From Anaerolineales bacterium UBA5195 (GTDB taxonomy: Bacteria; Chloroflexota; Anaerolineae; Anaerolineales; Villigracilaceae), in NCBI GenBank assembly GCA_002412925.1, contig DHVZ01000045.1, positions 22,452-86,451 on the forward strand: a DNA stretch of 64,000 nucleotides. The letters run 5' to 3'. The notes under the pieces are model-generated. The model did not search any database. It saw only the letters and a program-made list of their open reading frames with translations, and was not told where the DNA came from. The position numbers were made by a program, and so were the translations under genes. Below are positions 32,441 to 41,139 of the stretch, piece by piece; the stretch's first letter is position 1, and every line of letters starts with the position of its first letter.

Positions 32441-35292
32441 CAGAGCGTGAAGTAAAATGTCGCACCTTTGTTTTTTTCGGCTTCGGCCCAAACTCGCCCT
32501 CCATGTTTGTGAATCACGCGCTGCACAATCGCCAGCCCAATCCCGGTTCCGGGGAAATCCTCCGTGCTGTGCAGGCGCTGGAAAGCGCCAAATAATTTAC
32601 CCGCATAAACCATGTCGAAGCCCACACCATTATCGCGGATGTAAAACGCTTCTTTGCCCCCGATTTTGACCCGTCCAACCTCGATTCTTGCTGCTGCGGT
32701 TTTCCCGGTGAACTTCCAGGCATTGCTCATCAAGTTTTCAACAGCCACCCGCAGCAGGCGCTCATCGGCCAAGGGATGCAAACCAGGCGCAATCTCCACA
32801 CTGACAACGCGCTCAGGCTCCTGGTTTCGCAGTTCGTTGACAACAGATAGAGCCAGCTCACTCAAATCGACCGGATCGAAGCGGATTTCAGCGCGGTTGA
32901 TGCGCGAAAGTCTCAGCATATCGTCAATCAGCTGCGCCATTTGGGCAGCAGCCCAACGGATCTTTTTCAGGTAATTGACTCTGTCATCAGGCAGCGCTGA
33001 ATGGAAATCGTCCATCAGGATCCGGCTGTAGCCGTCGATAGCTCGCAGGGGTGCACGTAAGTCATGCGACACGGAATAGGAAAAGGCTTCCATTTCCTGG
33101 TTGGCAACCTGCAAATCCTGCGTGCGCGACTGTACGCGCTCTTCCAGGTCGGCATTCAATTGCCTGACTTCTTCTTCTACGCGTTTGCGTTCTTCCAATT
33201 CTTTTCCCACCTGTTCATAGAGACGCGCGTTCAAGATGGCATTCGCCAACTGGTCAGCCATGGTCTGGAAAGTCTCGATATCTTCCTGGGTAAAAGCGGC
33301 TTCCCCGTTGCTTTGGATGCCTAATGCGCCCAACGCCTGGCCGCGTGAAATCAGCGGCAGGGCCAGTTCAGAGCGCGTTCCTGGCAATAAGGGATTGCTA
33401 AAGCGTACCGCGTCTTCGCCCACATCCAAGGCAATCCGCGCCCGTTGGTTTGCGAGGCACCAGCCGACCATGGAAGTATTTCCGATTGGCAATTTGTGAC
33501 CGTTTTTTAGCATTTCCCGCCCGGCCTTGCCAGTGCCGGCCTGTAAAACAGCAAACTCAAAATTCTCATCCACCAGGAATAACCCGACATAGTACAACCC
33601 AAACCGTTTGCGGACGATATCAACCACTTCTTTGCTCAACACCGGTGGGTCGAGAATGGCGCTGGCAGCGCGGGAGACTTCAGCCGCGACCTGGAGCAGG
33701 GTACTGCGCCGTTTAAGCATGACCGTATCACGCTCCAGGCGTTTGTTTGCTTTTCGAATCGAATCCTCAGCCAGTTTTCGAACAGTGATATCCGTGATCG
33801 TTCCCGCTATTCTGAGCGGATTGTAATTTTCATCGAGATAGACCTGCCCTTTGCTCTCGGCCCAATGGATACTCCCATCCTTCCAAATCACACGATGCTC
33901 GATGGAAAAAGGGGTCTCCGGGTTTTTCAAGCTCTTTTCGAAGGCCTTCTGGATTTTCTCGCGGTCTCCTGCTGCAGTCTGATTGATGAAATCGGCAAAG
34001 GTTTGGACCGCCTGCATTTCGTCCAGCCCAAAAATGTCACAGGCCGCATCTGACCAGATCATTTGATTAGTTGCCAGTTCCCAATCCCAGGTTCCCATGC
34101 GGGCTGCGTTCAGTGCCAGCCGCAAATTCTCCTCCGAGCGCAATAAAGCCTCTTGCGCTCGTTTGCGTTCGGCCAACTCCTCCTGGGCAGCCTGATACAG
34201 GCGCGCATTTTCCATGGCCAGTGTGGCCAGCTCAGAAAGCTGTTCCAAGATCTCCAACTGGGCTGTCGAAAACCTGCGCCCAAACTCGGTATGGGCCAGG
34301 CCGATAATGCCGACAACCTCTCCCCGCATGCTCAGTGGGAAGGCTGCGACAGCCTGGAAACCCGCTGAAGCATAGGCCTGGATACGCTCGGGCCACATCT
34401 GGTAATTGTCGACCGACTTTCTTTCACCCGTTGCCAGGACCAGCCCGTCCAATCCCTGCCCAGAAGGGACGATGATTCCATCCATCTCTTTAAAAACGCC
34501 ATGCCCCACAATTTGTTGCACCGTTTGATGATCTGGCGTGAGCAGATCGATATAAGCATGCTCTGTATCAGCCAAAGCTTCTGCCCGGGATAAAATCGAC
34601 TCAAAAAGCGGCAATAATTCCCGCCGGTTGAGAATAGCCAGCGCTGTTTCGTGAAGCGCAGCCTGGTACTGGCTTTTTTCGCGCAGTTCACCTTCCACCC
34701 GGCGGCGCTCGGCAATTTCAATGGACGCCTGGCGCATTGAATTGCGCACCTGTCGGGCGGCAATTCCCAGCAGCGTGGCCGCCATAATGAAAATCAAAGC
34801 GTTGGCGAACCAACTGCTGAAAGGTGTTAAAAATTCATTACCAGGCTGGTAAGTACCCTCCAACTCAGCGATTAATAAAAACAACCCCGCAATGATGCTG
34901 GCGGCAGTTGTTAGCGCTGTCAACCTGCCTCTCAGGAACATGCCAGAGATGATAATAACGATCACCAAAGAACTATAGCTGGCGCTGCGAACACCGCCAA
35001 AATAATAGGTTGCGAGCAATAGCCCAAGAATCCCACTCAAACTAAACAGCAGGCTGACCAGGCGCACAAACCCCCGATTCAACATCCAATTCAACCCCGC
35101 AAAGGCGGCCAGGTACAGGCAGATAAAAATGTAAACTTCAGGGGTGAGATCTCGGAAGAAGGCAATCAACGTATAGCACGCAAGAATCCCACTTGCAACC
35201 AGAAAAATTCGCCTCAACCAGAAACTCAGCAGGCGGTTTTCTTCTTCAGATGAACTGGGGAGCAAGAAAAAATCTATGATGGGTTTCGACAT
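32440..35292 (-). CDS. Membrane sensor histidine kinase (GAF-PAS-GAF-HisKA-HATPase)
   Basis: 950 residues. About six N-terminal membrane helices (25-190) form an integral membrane sensor. Then: GAF (about 215-370), PAS/PAC (about 385-510), GAF (about 540-685), a coiled coil, and HisKA with the phospho-acceptor block SYSVSHDLRAPLRAIDGYSR. The HATPase domain has the N box ENLMSNAWKFTG, the G1 box DNGVGFDM and the G2 box GTGIGLAIVQRV. The catalytic part is of the phytochrome-like/bathy type. No response regulator gene is adjacent, so it is an orphan kinase. Confidence 0.93.
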   Translation of the reverse strand: MSKPIIDFFLLPSSSEEENRLLSFWLRRIFLVASGILACYTLIAFFRDLTPEVYIFICLYLAAFAGLNWMLNRGFVRLVSLLFSLSGILGLLLATYYFGGVRSASYSSLVIVIIISGMFLRGRLTALTTAASIIAGLFLLIAELEGTYQPGNEFLTPFSSWFANALIFIMAATLLGIAARQVRNSMRQASIEIAERRRVEGELREKSQYQAALHETALAILNRRELLPLFESILSRAEALADTEHAYIDLLTPDHQTVQQIVGHGVFKEMDGIIVPSGQGLDGLVLATGERKSVDNYQMWPERIQAYASAGFQAVAAFPLSMRGEVVGIIGLAHTEFGRRFSTAQLEILEQLSELATLAMENARLYQAAQEELAERKRAQEALLRSEENLRLALNAARMGTWDWELATNQMIWSDAACDIFGLDEMQAVQTFADFINQTAAGDREKIQKAFEKSLKNPETPFSIEHRVIWKDGSIHWAESKGQVYLDENYNPLRIAGTITDITVRKLAEDSIRKANKRLERDTVMLKRRSTLLQVAAEVSRAASAILDPPVLSKEVVDIVRKRFGLYYVGLFLVDENFEFAVLQAGTGKAGREMLKNGHKLPIGNTSMVGWCLANQRARIALDVGEDAVRFSNPLLPGTRSELALPLISRGQALGALGIQSNGEAAFTQEDIETFQTMADQLANAILNARLYEQVGKELEERKRVEEEVRQLNADLEERVQSRTQDLQVANQEMEAFSYSVSHDLRAPLRAIDGYSRILMDDFHSALPDDRVNYLKKIRWAAAQMAQLIDDMLRLSRINRAEIRFDPVDLSELALSVVNELRNQEPERVVSVEIAPGLHPLADERLLRVAVENLMSNAWKFTGKTAAARIEVGRVKIGGKEAFYIRDNGVGFDMVYAGKLFGAFQRLHSTEDFPGTGIGLAIVQRVIHKHGGRVWAEAEKNKGATFYFTL

Positions 35293-35336
35293 ACCCTATC
35301 CTTGGGCCCAGCTGATATCGCTAAAATTATTATACG

Positions 35337-36635
35337 TTATTCATCATCACGCCGGGTTAAATCTTCGACAGTTTCTCGCACCCGAATGACATGCGCCTGC
35401 CCATCCTCAAGCATCAAGGCCATCGGACGGCGCGCGCCGTTGTAATTGCTCGCCATACTCAAATGATACGCCCCGCTGACCGGAATGGCGATCAGTTCAT
35501 TTTCTTCGACAACCCGCAGCGGAATCTGCTCGATGAGCACATCCCCGCTCTCACAGTATGGCCCGGCGATGGAAACCACCTGGGTCGAACTCCCCGAAAC
35601 CTTTTCCACCGTTAAACAGGAGTATTTCGCCTCATACAAGGCGTGGCGCGGATTGTCGGCCATGCCGCCGTCGATCAGCAGCCAGGTTTTGCCTGCAGTC
35701 TGTTTCACCGTCCCGACGCGATAGACCGCCACCCCAGCCTTCGCCACCAGGCTGCGGCCAGGCTCCAGGTGCAGGTGCGGGAGCGTCAACCCGCGCTTTT
35801 TGCACCCTGCCATAATGTTTTCTGCCACAAAGCGCACGTATAACTCGATCGGCGGTTGGGGCAGATCGTCTTCGTGGTAAGCAACCCCCCAGCCGCCACC
35901 GGGAGAGAGATGCCAGTTGTCTTTGAAGCCAATCTCTTTGGCAAGGTCAAGCGCCCTGTCGATGCCATCACCCAGCGGTTCCGGGTCGCGGAATTGGGAG
36001 CCCTGATGGAAATGCAGCCCCACCAGCGGCAGGTCATTTTGACGACAAATCCTGACCGCTTCGAGCAGCTCTTCCCGGCCCATGCCAAATTTACTATCCG
36101 CGTGCCCGGTCTGGGTATAAGCGTGAGTCGCCACCGACGAGCCAGGCTGGAAGCGCAGCCACAGTTCAGGGATATTGGCGCGCGGCAGTTCAGCACAGAG
36201 CTTCTGCAGCCTTCCCAATTCTGACAGGTTATCCACTACAATCGTCCCGGCATGCTTAATGGCAGCCCGCAAATCTTCTGCGCTCTTGTTCACGCCATGC
36301 ACCAGGATGTGTTCTTTGGGCAGGTCTGATTTGAGAGCGATGCCGATCTCGCCCGCGCCGGTACAGTCGATGATGAAACCTTGTCCCAGCGCCCACCGGG
36401 CAATGGCAGTACACAGGAAGGCTTTCCCGGCATAAGTAACCGACCAGCGCCCGGCCCAGGATTCATCCAGGAAACGACGGTACAGACCAGCGGCTGAGTC
36501 CAGATCCGCCCGATCGTAGAGATAAAGTGGCGTGCCATACTGTTCGGCCAGGGTCCGAACATCACATCCGCCAATCGTCAATTTATCGTCAATAATTTTC
36601 GTGCTGACAGGGAAGAGGGAGAGTTTTTTGTCCAT
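35337..36635 (-). CDS. lysA: Diaminopimelate decarboxylase
   Basis: 432 residues. Fold-type III PLP enzyme making lysine from meso-diaminopimelate. PLP lysine is K71 in TYAGKAFL; further motifs are GLHFHQGSQFRD, the phosphate-binding SPGGGWGVAY, EPGRSLVAKAG and the substrate Cys region GPYCESGDVL. The start ATG at 36635 gives the usual N-terminus before EQYGTPLYLYD. That ATG follows a run of seven T that ends the terminator of the upstream gene and has no Shine-Dalgarno sequence, so start and promoter are uncertain. Confidence 0.92.
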   Translation of the reverse strand: MDKKLSLFPVSTKIIDDKLTIGGCDVRTLAEQYGTPLYLYDRADLDSAAGLYRRFLDESWAGRWSVTYAGKAFLCTAIARWALGQGFIIDCTGAGEIGIALKSDLPKEHILVHGVNKSAEDLRAAIKHAGTIVVDNLSELGRLQKLCAELPRANIPELWLRFQPGSSVATHAYTQTGHADSKFGMGREELLEAVRICRQNDLPLVGLHFHQGSQFRDPEPLGDGIDRALDLAKEIGFKDNWHLSPGGGWGVAYHEDDLPQPPIELYVRFVAENIMAGCKKRGLTLPHLHLEPGRSLVAKAGVAVYRVGTVKQTAGKTWLLIDGGMADNPRHALYEAKYSCLTVEKVSGSSTQVVSIAGPYCESGDVLIEQIPLRVVEENELIAIPVSGAYHLSMASNYNGARRPMALMLEDGQAHVIRVRETVEDLTRRDDE

Positions 36636-36643
36636 AAAAAAAG

Positions 36644-36676
36644 AAACCCCGGTTGGGGCTGCTGCCAAAGGGGTTT
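36644..36676 (-). terminator. Terminator of the DivIC-like gene
   Basis: AAACCCC / GGGGTTT stem then CTTTTTTT on the minus strand, immediately before the lysA ATG. Confidence 0.75.
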
Positions 36677-37060
36677 TTATTTGCCAAGGATGAGAATCAT
36701 CCAGACATCCCATTTGGTCATATCGGTCAAGATTGGGGTTGCTATAGGGGTGGGCTGCGGGGTGGAGCCAGGAGCCGGCAAGACAATGAAAACCTTGTCG
36801 CCGGGCTGGGCCATGCGTGCCTGGTTGCGCGCGTATTCTTCGGCAGAGGCCGGGGAGGTTGCAATGGCCACCTGGGTCTCCAGGGCCGCTTGTGTGACCA
36901 TGATGGCCGTGGCCTGGGCGCGCACCGTGGCAGCCTGGCCCTGCAAGCGTGCAAGCTCTTCGAGGCGCACATTGAAATTCATCACCAGTACCAGGAAAAT
37001 CCCGATGGAAATAAACACACTCAGGCGGCGCAGGTTGATTTGAAGCGGGCCGATTTTCAT
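36677..37060 (-). CDS. DivIC/FtsB-like septum formation initiator protein
   Basis: 127 residues. A short cytoplasmic N-terminus, one membrane helix (about 14-30), a coiled coil (about 30-70) and the family-type block EEYARNQARMAQPGDKVFIV. A Pro/Thr-rich tail ends the protein. Members form the FtsB-FtsL-FtsQ complex at the division site. The coiled coil is Ala/Gln-rich and poorly conserved, so assignment rests mainly on topology and the EEYAR...PGD block. Confidence 0.78.
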   Translation of the reverse strand: MKIGPLQINLRRLSVFISIGIFLVLVMNFNVRLEELARLQGQAATVRAQATAIMVTQAALETQVAIATSPASAEEYARNQARMAQPGDKVFIVLPAPGSTPQPTPIATPILTDMTKWDVWMILILGK

Positions 37061-37136
37061 GGGCTTATTTTACCACTGAGAACTTTGGAGTGCAGAAGCT
37101 TGCTGTGGGGTATAGCGCAAAACTGTTGGCAACAAA

Positions 37137-37158
37137 AAACCCGCATTTCTGCGAGTTT
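37137..37158 (-). terminator. Terminator of tRNA-Leu
   Basis: AAACTCGCA-GAAA-TGCGGGTTT stem-loop on the minus strand followed by TTT, 8 bases past the tRNA 3' end. Confidence 0.75.
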
Positions 37159-37165
37159 TTGTGTG

Positions 37166-37249
37166 TGCCGAAGGAGGGACTTGAACCCTCACTCCCTTGC
37201 AGGAACTAAGCCCTGAACCTAGCGCGTCTGCCAATTCCGCCACTTCGGC
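37166..37249 (-). tRNA. tRNA-Leu (anticodon CAG)
   Basis: Minus strand: acceptor GCCGAAG / CTTCGGC plus discriminator A; D arm with GCGGAATTGGCAGACGC; anticodon stem CTAGG / CTTAG with loop TTCAGGG, anticodon CAG; a long class II variable arm; T arm GAGGG-TTCAAGT-CCCTC. CCA is not encoded. Reads CUG codons, common in this GC-rich genome. Confidence 0.95.
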
Positions 37250-37311
37250 TTGAGCGGATGGTATTTTACTCTAAATTGGGGATTTGTCAACCTGATAACG
37301 GTTTTTGCACA

Positions 37312-37340
37312 TTGACACCCAGTGTACCGATTGGTATACT
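37312..37340 (+). promoter_or_regulatory. TetR promoter with internal operator
   Basis: TTGACA (37312-37317), exact 17-nt spacer, TATACT (37335-37340). The inverted repeat AGTGTACC-GATT-GGTATACT (37321-37340) fills the spacer and -10. The GTG start is 7 nt past the -10. The same TACC-N4-GGTA core lies in front of the amylase gene. Confidence 0.75.
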
Positions 37341-37347
37341 CCGAGGC

Positions 37348-37917
37348 GTGAAAAACAATCGTTTAAAACTCCTTGAGTGCGCGTTAGAACTATTCTCATC
37401 GCGCGGGTACGACGCGGTGGGCGTGCAGGCAGTTGCGGATGCCGCCGGTTTGAAAAAACCGACGCTCTATCATTATTTTGGCAGCAAAAGCGGCTTGCTG
37501 AAAACCCTGCTCGATACGCACTTCGAGGAGCTTTTCATGGCTTTGGAAAAAGCCGCCGATTATCAGGGCGACGTCAAAACCACGCTGACCACTGTATGCG
37601 CCGAATATTTCGATTTCGCCCAGAAAAACCGCTCCTTTTACCGGATGCAGTTGGCGATGTGGTTCTCCCCCCCCAACAGTGACTCTTTTAGGGCAGTGGC
37701 AGTCATCAACGCGCGGCAACAGCAGATCCTGGAAGGGTTGTTCCTCAAGGCTGCTCAGGATCATGGGAACATGCGCGGGCGTCACCAGGCCTACGCGGCC
37801 ACCCTTTTGGGCATGGTCAACACCTACATTGCGCTGGGGCTGAACGATTTCACCGTGCTGGATGCCGAACTGGTCTCCAAAGCTGTTCACCAGTTCATGC
37901 ACGGAATCTTTTCCTGA
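37348..37917 (+). CDS. TetR/AcrR-family transcriptional regulator
   Basis: 189 residues from GTG at 37348. Helix-turn-helix: LKLLECALELFSSRGYDAVG, then VQAVADAAGLKKPTLYHYFG and SKSGLLKTLL. C-terminal ligand-binding domain with several aromatic residues (FYRMQLAMWF). It is expressed from an apparently leaderless, self-repressed promoter; no ribosome site fits a longer start. The downstream GH13 gene carries the same operator core, so that gene is the likely target. Confidence 0.9.
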   Translation: MKNNRLKLLECALELFSSRGYDAVGVQAVADAAGLKKPTLYHYFGSKSGLLKTLLDTHFEELFMALEKAADYQGDVKTTLTTVCAEYFDFAQKNRSFYRMQLAMWFSPPNSDSFRAVAVINARQQQILEGLFLKAAQDHGNMRGRHQAYAATLLGMVNTYIALGLNDFTVLDAELVSKAVHQFMHGIFS

Positions 37918-37930
37918 AGCCATATTTTTG

Positions 37931-37956
37931 GCTCTCTGGGAATCTCTGTGGTAAAG
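37931..37956 (+). repeat. Intergenic repeat family 2, copy B
   Basis: GCTCTCTGGGAATCTC then TGTGGTAAAG, matching copy A over its first 24 bases with two changes. Lies between the TetR and amylase genes. Confidence 0.7.
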
Positions 37957-38054
37957 CGGTGCTATTCACCCCGTACCCTGCAAACGCATCAGGGCAAGCG
38001 CCCATCGGGGCAGACGGGAAAACTCTGGAGATCCATTTTTTTATCAAAAGATTG

Positions 38055-38066
38055 TACCTACTGGTA
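38055..38066 (+). promoter_or_regulatory. Putative TetR operator before the amylase gene
   Basis: TACC-TACT-GGTA, same TACC-N4-GGTA core as in the TetR promoter, and preceded by TG in both. It lies 19 nt before the amylase ATG. Confidence 0.6.
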
Positions 38067-38084
38067 GGCATACAAGGAGAAGCA

Positions 38085-39452
38085 ATGAAGCAACACTGGT
38101 CACAAAACGCGATTTTTTATCACATCTACCCACTGGGGTTTTGCGGTGCGCCGGAACAGAACGATTTCCATTCGACGGCGGTTCCACGGCTGGACAAAAT
38201 CAAGGATTGGATCGGGCATTTGCGCGATTTACAGGTTAACGCACTTTACCTGGGCCCGGTTTTTGAATCAACAGCGCATGGTTACGATACTGCCGATTAT
38301 TTCTGGGTCGACCGGCGGCTGGGAACAAACGAGACCCTCCGCGAACTCGTCCAGGAATTGCACCGTAACAACATCAGGGTTATCCTGGATGGCGTTTTCA
38401 ACCACGTGGGGCGCGATTTCTGGGCCTTCCGGGATGTTTTGCAGAACCGGGAAAACTCTTTGTATCGGAACTGGTTCAAAGGTTTGAATTTCGGTGGTCA
38501 CAGCCCTTATGGCGATCCGTTTGCTTATGAAAGCTGGAACGGCTCCTATGACCTAGTGGCGCTTAATTTCAACGAGCCAGCGGTGAAAGAGCATTTGCTC
38601 CTGGCCGTTCGGCAGTGGATTGTGGATTTCGAAATCGACGGTTTTCGCCTGGATGTGGCCGATTGCCTGGATTTGCAGTTCCAGCGCGAACTGGGCTCTT
38701 TCTGCCGCAGTCTGCGGCCTGATTTCTGGCTGATGGGAGAGGTCGTCCATGGCGATTACCGGCGCTGGGCCAATCCAAAAACGCTGGATTCGGTCACAAA
38801 TTACGAGGTTTACAAGGGACTGTATTCCAGCCTGGTGGACAAGAATTATTTCGAGATAGCCTATGCCCTCAACCGCCAGTTCGGCGCGGGTGGGATTTAT
38901 CGCAATCTGCCGCTCTACAACTTTGTCGATAATCACGATGTCAACCGCGTGGCGAGCAACCTGCCAAACCCGGCGCATTTATACCCACTCTATACCTTGT
39001 TGTTCACCATGCCAGGTGTGCCATCGATTTATTCTGGCAGTGAGTGGGGCTTGGAAGGAAAACGCACTGAGACGGACGACCGGCCCCTGCGGCCAAACCT
39101 TGACCTGGAAACCATCCGTCAAAACGCCCCGCAGCCGGGACTCGAAAAAACGATCGGCCGGTTGGCCCAAATCAGACAGGGTTCCACGGCGCTGAAAGCC
39201 GGGAACTACACCCAGCTCTTTGTCAGCCATGAGCAGTTGGCCTTTTCCCGACAAAAGGATGACGACCAGGTGCTGGTCCTGCTCAACGCGGCAGAAACGC
39301 CAACGGCGTTTGAGTTTCCCATGCCACTGGATGACGGCACCCGGTTTGTGGATTTGCTCAACAGCGGGGAGAGCTTTTCCATAACGGGAGGTAGATTGCG
39401 GGTGGAGTCGGTTCCCACACACTGGGCGCGGATTTTACAAGTCGCACACTGA
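38085..39452 (+). CDS. GH13 alpha-amylase-family glycoside hydrolase
   Basis: 455 residues, cytoplasmic (no signal peptide). ATG at 38085 follows GGAGAAG. GH13 regions: region I DGVFNHVGRDF, region II GFRLDVAD with nucleophile Asp190, region III MGEVVHGD with acid/base Glu219, region IV FVDNHDVNRVA with Asp285. A small all-beta C-terminal domain follows. The compact form resembles cyclomaltodextrinase/neopullulanase or alpha-glucosidase-type enzymes that degrade imported maltodextrins; no sugar transporter is nearby. Probably controlled by the adjacent TetR. Confidence 0.92.
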   Translation: MKQHWSQNAIFYHIYPLGFCGAPEQNDFHSTAVPRLDKIKDWIGHLRDLQVNALYLGPVFESTAHGYDTADYFWVDRRLGTNETLRELVQELHRNNIRVILDGVFNHVGRDFWAFRDVLQNRENSLYRNWFKGLNFGGHSPYGDPFAYESWNGSYDLVALNFNEPAVKEHLLLAVRQWIVDFEIDGFRLDVADCLDLQFQRELGSFCRSLRPDFWLMGEVVHGDYRRWANPKTLDSVTNYEVYKGLYSSLVDKNYFEIAYALNRQFGAGGIYRNLPLYNFVDNHDVNRVASNLPNPAHLYPLYTLLFTMPGVPSIYSGSEWGLEGKRTETDDRPLRPNLDLETIRQNAPQPGLEKTIGRLAQIRQGSTALKAGNYTQLFVSHEQLAFSRQKDDDQVLVLLNAAETPTAFEFPMPLDDGTRFVDLLNSGESFSITGGRLRVESVPTHWARILQVAH

Positions 39453-39489
39453 TGAGGTTGCCAGTTTCGTCAACTCAAAGAGGTTCTTG

Positions 39490-39520
39490 GCATCCCCATT
39501 TTCCGGGTTTGAAAATGGGG
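39490..39520. repeat. Palindromic element, intergenic copy 3
   Basis: CCCCATTTTC (39494-39503) and GAAAATGGGG (39511-39520) around a 7-nt loop, preceded by GGCAT as in the coding copies. A second imperfect hairpin (CCGGACGTT / AACGCCCGG, about 39600-39621) follows. Confidence 0.65.
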
Positions 39521-39671
39521 AGAAGATAGAGCAGATTTTGCGGATATGCCAAAAAGAATAATGGGAATTGCTAACACCAAGTTTCCCAAGGCTTCTAATT
39601 CCGGACGTTAAAAACGCCCGGATGGAAGGGATTTGACGCTATAATCAATCCAATATCTTCAGATTCTCGCA

Positions 39672-40925
39672 GTGTACAAAAAATTTCTCAAGATGGCAGA
39701 CAAACTCAAATCTTTTTTTGAAAAATTTGTAATTTTGTTCATACAACCACTCTGGAGTTTCCTGTTCAGCTTCAGCGTCTATTTGGGCATCTCCACCCTC
39801 AGAGGCTCTCCGTTTCGCGTGAGCGAATTCCCCTACTATAGCTATCTTGCAGATGCCTTTCTGCACGGTCAGCTCCATCTGAGATTAATCCCTAAGATTC
39901 TCCACGACCTATCCTATTTTGGCGGAAAACATTATCTCTACTGGCCCCCCATGCCAGGTGTAGTTTTAATGCCCTTCGTGGCCATCTTTGGGGTGACCTT
40001 CAGCGATGTTCTCTTTTGTCTAACGCTGGGCGCAGTAAATGTTGCCTTAATCTCGCACCTGTTATCTCTCGCCCAGCACGAGGGCTTAATCAACCTGAGC
40101 GTTTTTCAACGCGGGATTTTGGTTATCTTTTTTGCTTTTGGAACCGTCCAGTTTCCTATTGCGCCTCTCGGCCAGGTCTGGTTCATCGGGCAACTAACTG
40201 GTTTTTGTTTTGTAGCGCTGTCCTATATTGCCGCCCTCAGCTTGCGGGGGAGCAAAGCTTTCTTTTTTACCGGGCTGGCGATCGCCTGCGCCATGTTAAC
40301 CAGGAACCATTTGATTTTTTTAGGGATCTGGCCCGGGGTCTATCTGATCTCAAAACACTGGGCTGACAAACCTCTGCTTTTACGTAACACCGTACTCGCC
40401 TTGATCCCGCCCTTTCTGCTTGGAGTCCTTTTTCTGGTCTATAACTACCAACGCTTTGGGAGCTGGACGGAAGTCGGAATATCCTATCACAAGATGGCAG
40501 AGTTTTTCATCGCCGATTACAAAAAATATGGCTATTTCAATATCCACTATGTTCCGATCAACTTCTATTACCAATATATCTTTTATCCACTCCCCTTACG
40601 GCCAGAAACTCTCATGGGCGGCTCCTTGTTTCTGTTGAGCCCAATTTTCGCTGGGGTGTTTTTAGTCAACTTCAAGAAGGATCGGAAACTGGATCTGATC
40701 ACACTGCTAATTTCAATTTTGCTTACCAACCTCCCGATTTTATTATTAATGGGGACAGGTTGGGTTCAATTTGGACCACGATACACGCTCGATTTTACCG
40801 TCCCGTTGTTGCTCTTCTGCGCAATGGGCATCAAAAGAATGCCCAATCTCCCGCTTATCCTTTGTACAGCGATCTCTATTTTGCACTATTCGATTGGTGC
40901 TTACTTATTTGCTACCGGTCTATGA
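39672..40925 (+). CDS. GT-C-like multipass glycosyltransferase, PMT/ArnT type
   Basis: 417 residues with about ten membrane helices. The first extracytoplasmic loop carries FRVSEFPYYSYLADAFLHGQ and a Tyr/His-rich block (GGKHYLYWPPMPGVVLMPF), as in lipid-linked-sugar transferases of the GT39/GT83-like group. The donor would be a polyprenyl-phosphate sugar and the acceptor surface glycan or protein; neither is known. The start is GTG at 39672; an ATG at 39693 is the alternative. TATAAT lies at 39640-39645. Codon use is more AT-rich than in most neighbours. Confidence 0.72.
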   Translation: MYKKFLKMADKLKSFFEKFVILFIQPLWSFLFSFSVYLGISTLRGSPFRVSEFPYYSYLADAFLHGQLHLRLIPKILHDLSYFGGKHYLYWPPMPGVVLMPFVAIFGVTFSDVLFCLTLGAVNVALISHLLSLAQHEGLINLSVFQRGILVIFFAFGTVQFPIAPLGQVWFIGQLTGFCFVALSYIAALSLRGSKAFFFTGLAIACAMLTRNHLIFLGIWPGVYLISKHWADKPLLLRNTVLALIPPFLLGVLFLVYNYQRFGSWTEVGISYHKMAEFFIADYKKYGYFNIHYVPINFYYQYIFYPLPLRPETLMGGSLFLLSPIFAGVFLVNFKKDRKLDLITLLISILLTNLPILLLMGTGWVQFGPRYTLDFTVPLLLFCAMGIKRMPNLPLILCTAISILHYSIGAYLFATGL

Positions 40926-41139
40926 AGGACAAACTATGCCCGATCAAACCAGCCCATTCTCTAAATTCTTAAAATTTCGGTTTTCGCTAAAAGCGGACAA
41001 ACTCAAACGCCGGAAGTTGCTTTCGATAAGTTCGGCTCTTACAACCTGTTTTCGGGCAAACCCTGTTTACAAGGGGCGGAAAGTAGGTATCTATGCCCAG
41101 GTATGAAAAACTTGCCGTCAAACCTGTGCAGGGAGTGAG
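40926..41139. other. Intergenic, no supported gene
   Basis: 214 bp. A short basic reading from 40936 (56 residues) has no ribosome site or family. Its ADKLK stretch echoes the start of the upstream protein, perhaps by chance. Confidence 0.4.

Noticed and set aside
40936..41106. Short basic reading whose ADKLK echoes the start of the upstream glycosyltransferase
   Set aside because: Match is only five residues and there is no ribosome site; duplication cannot be claimed.
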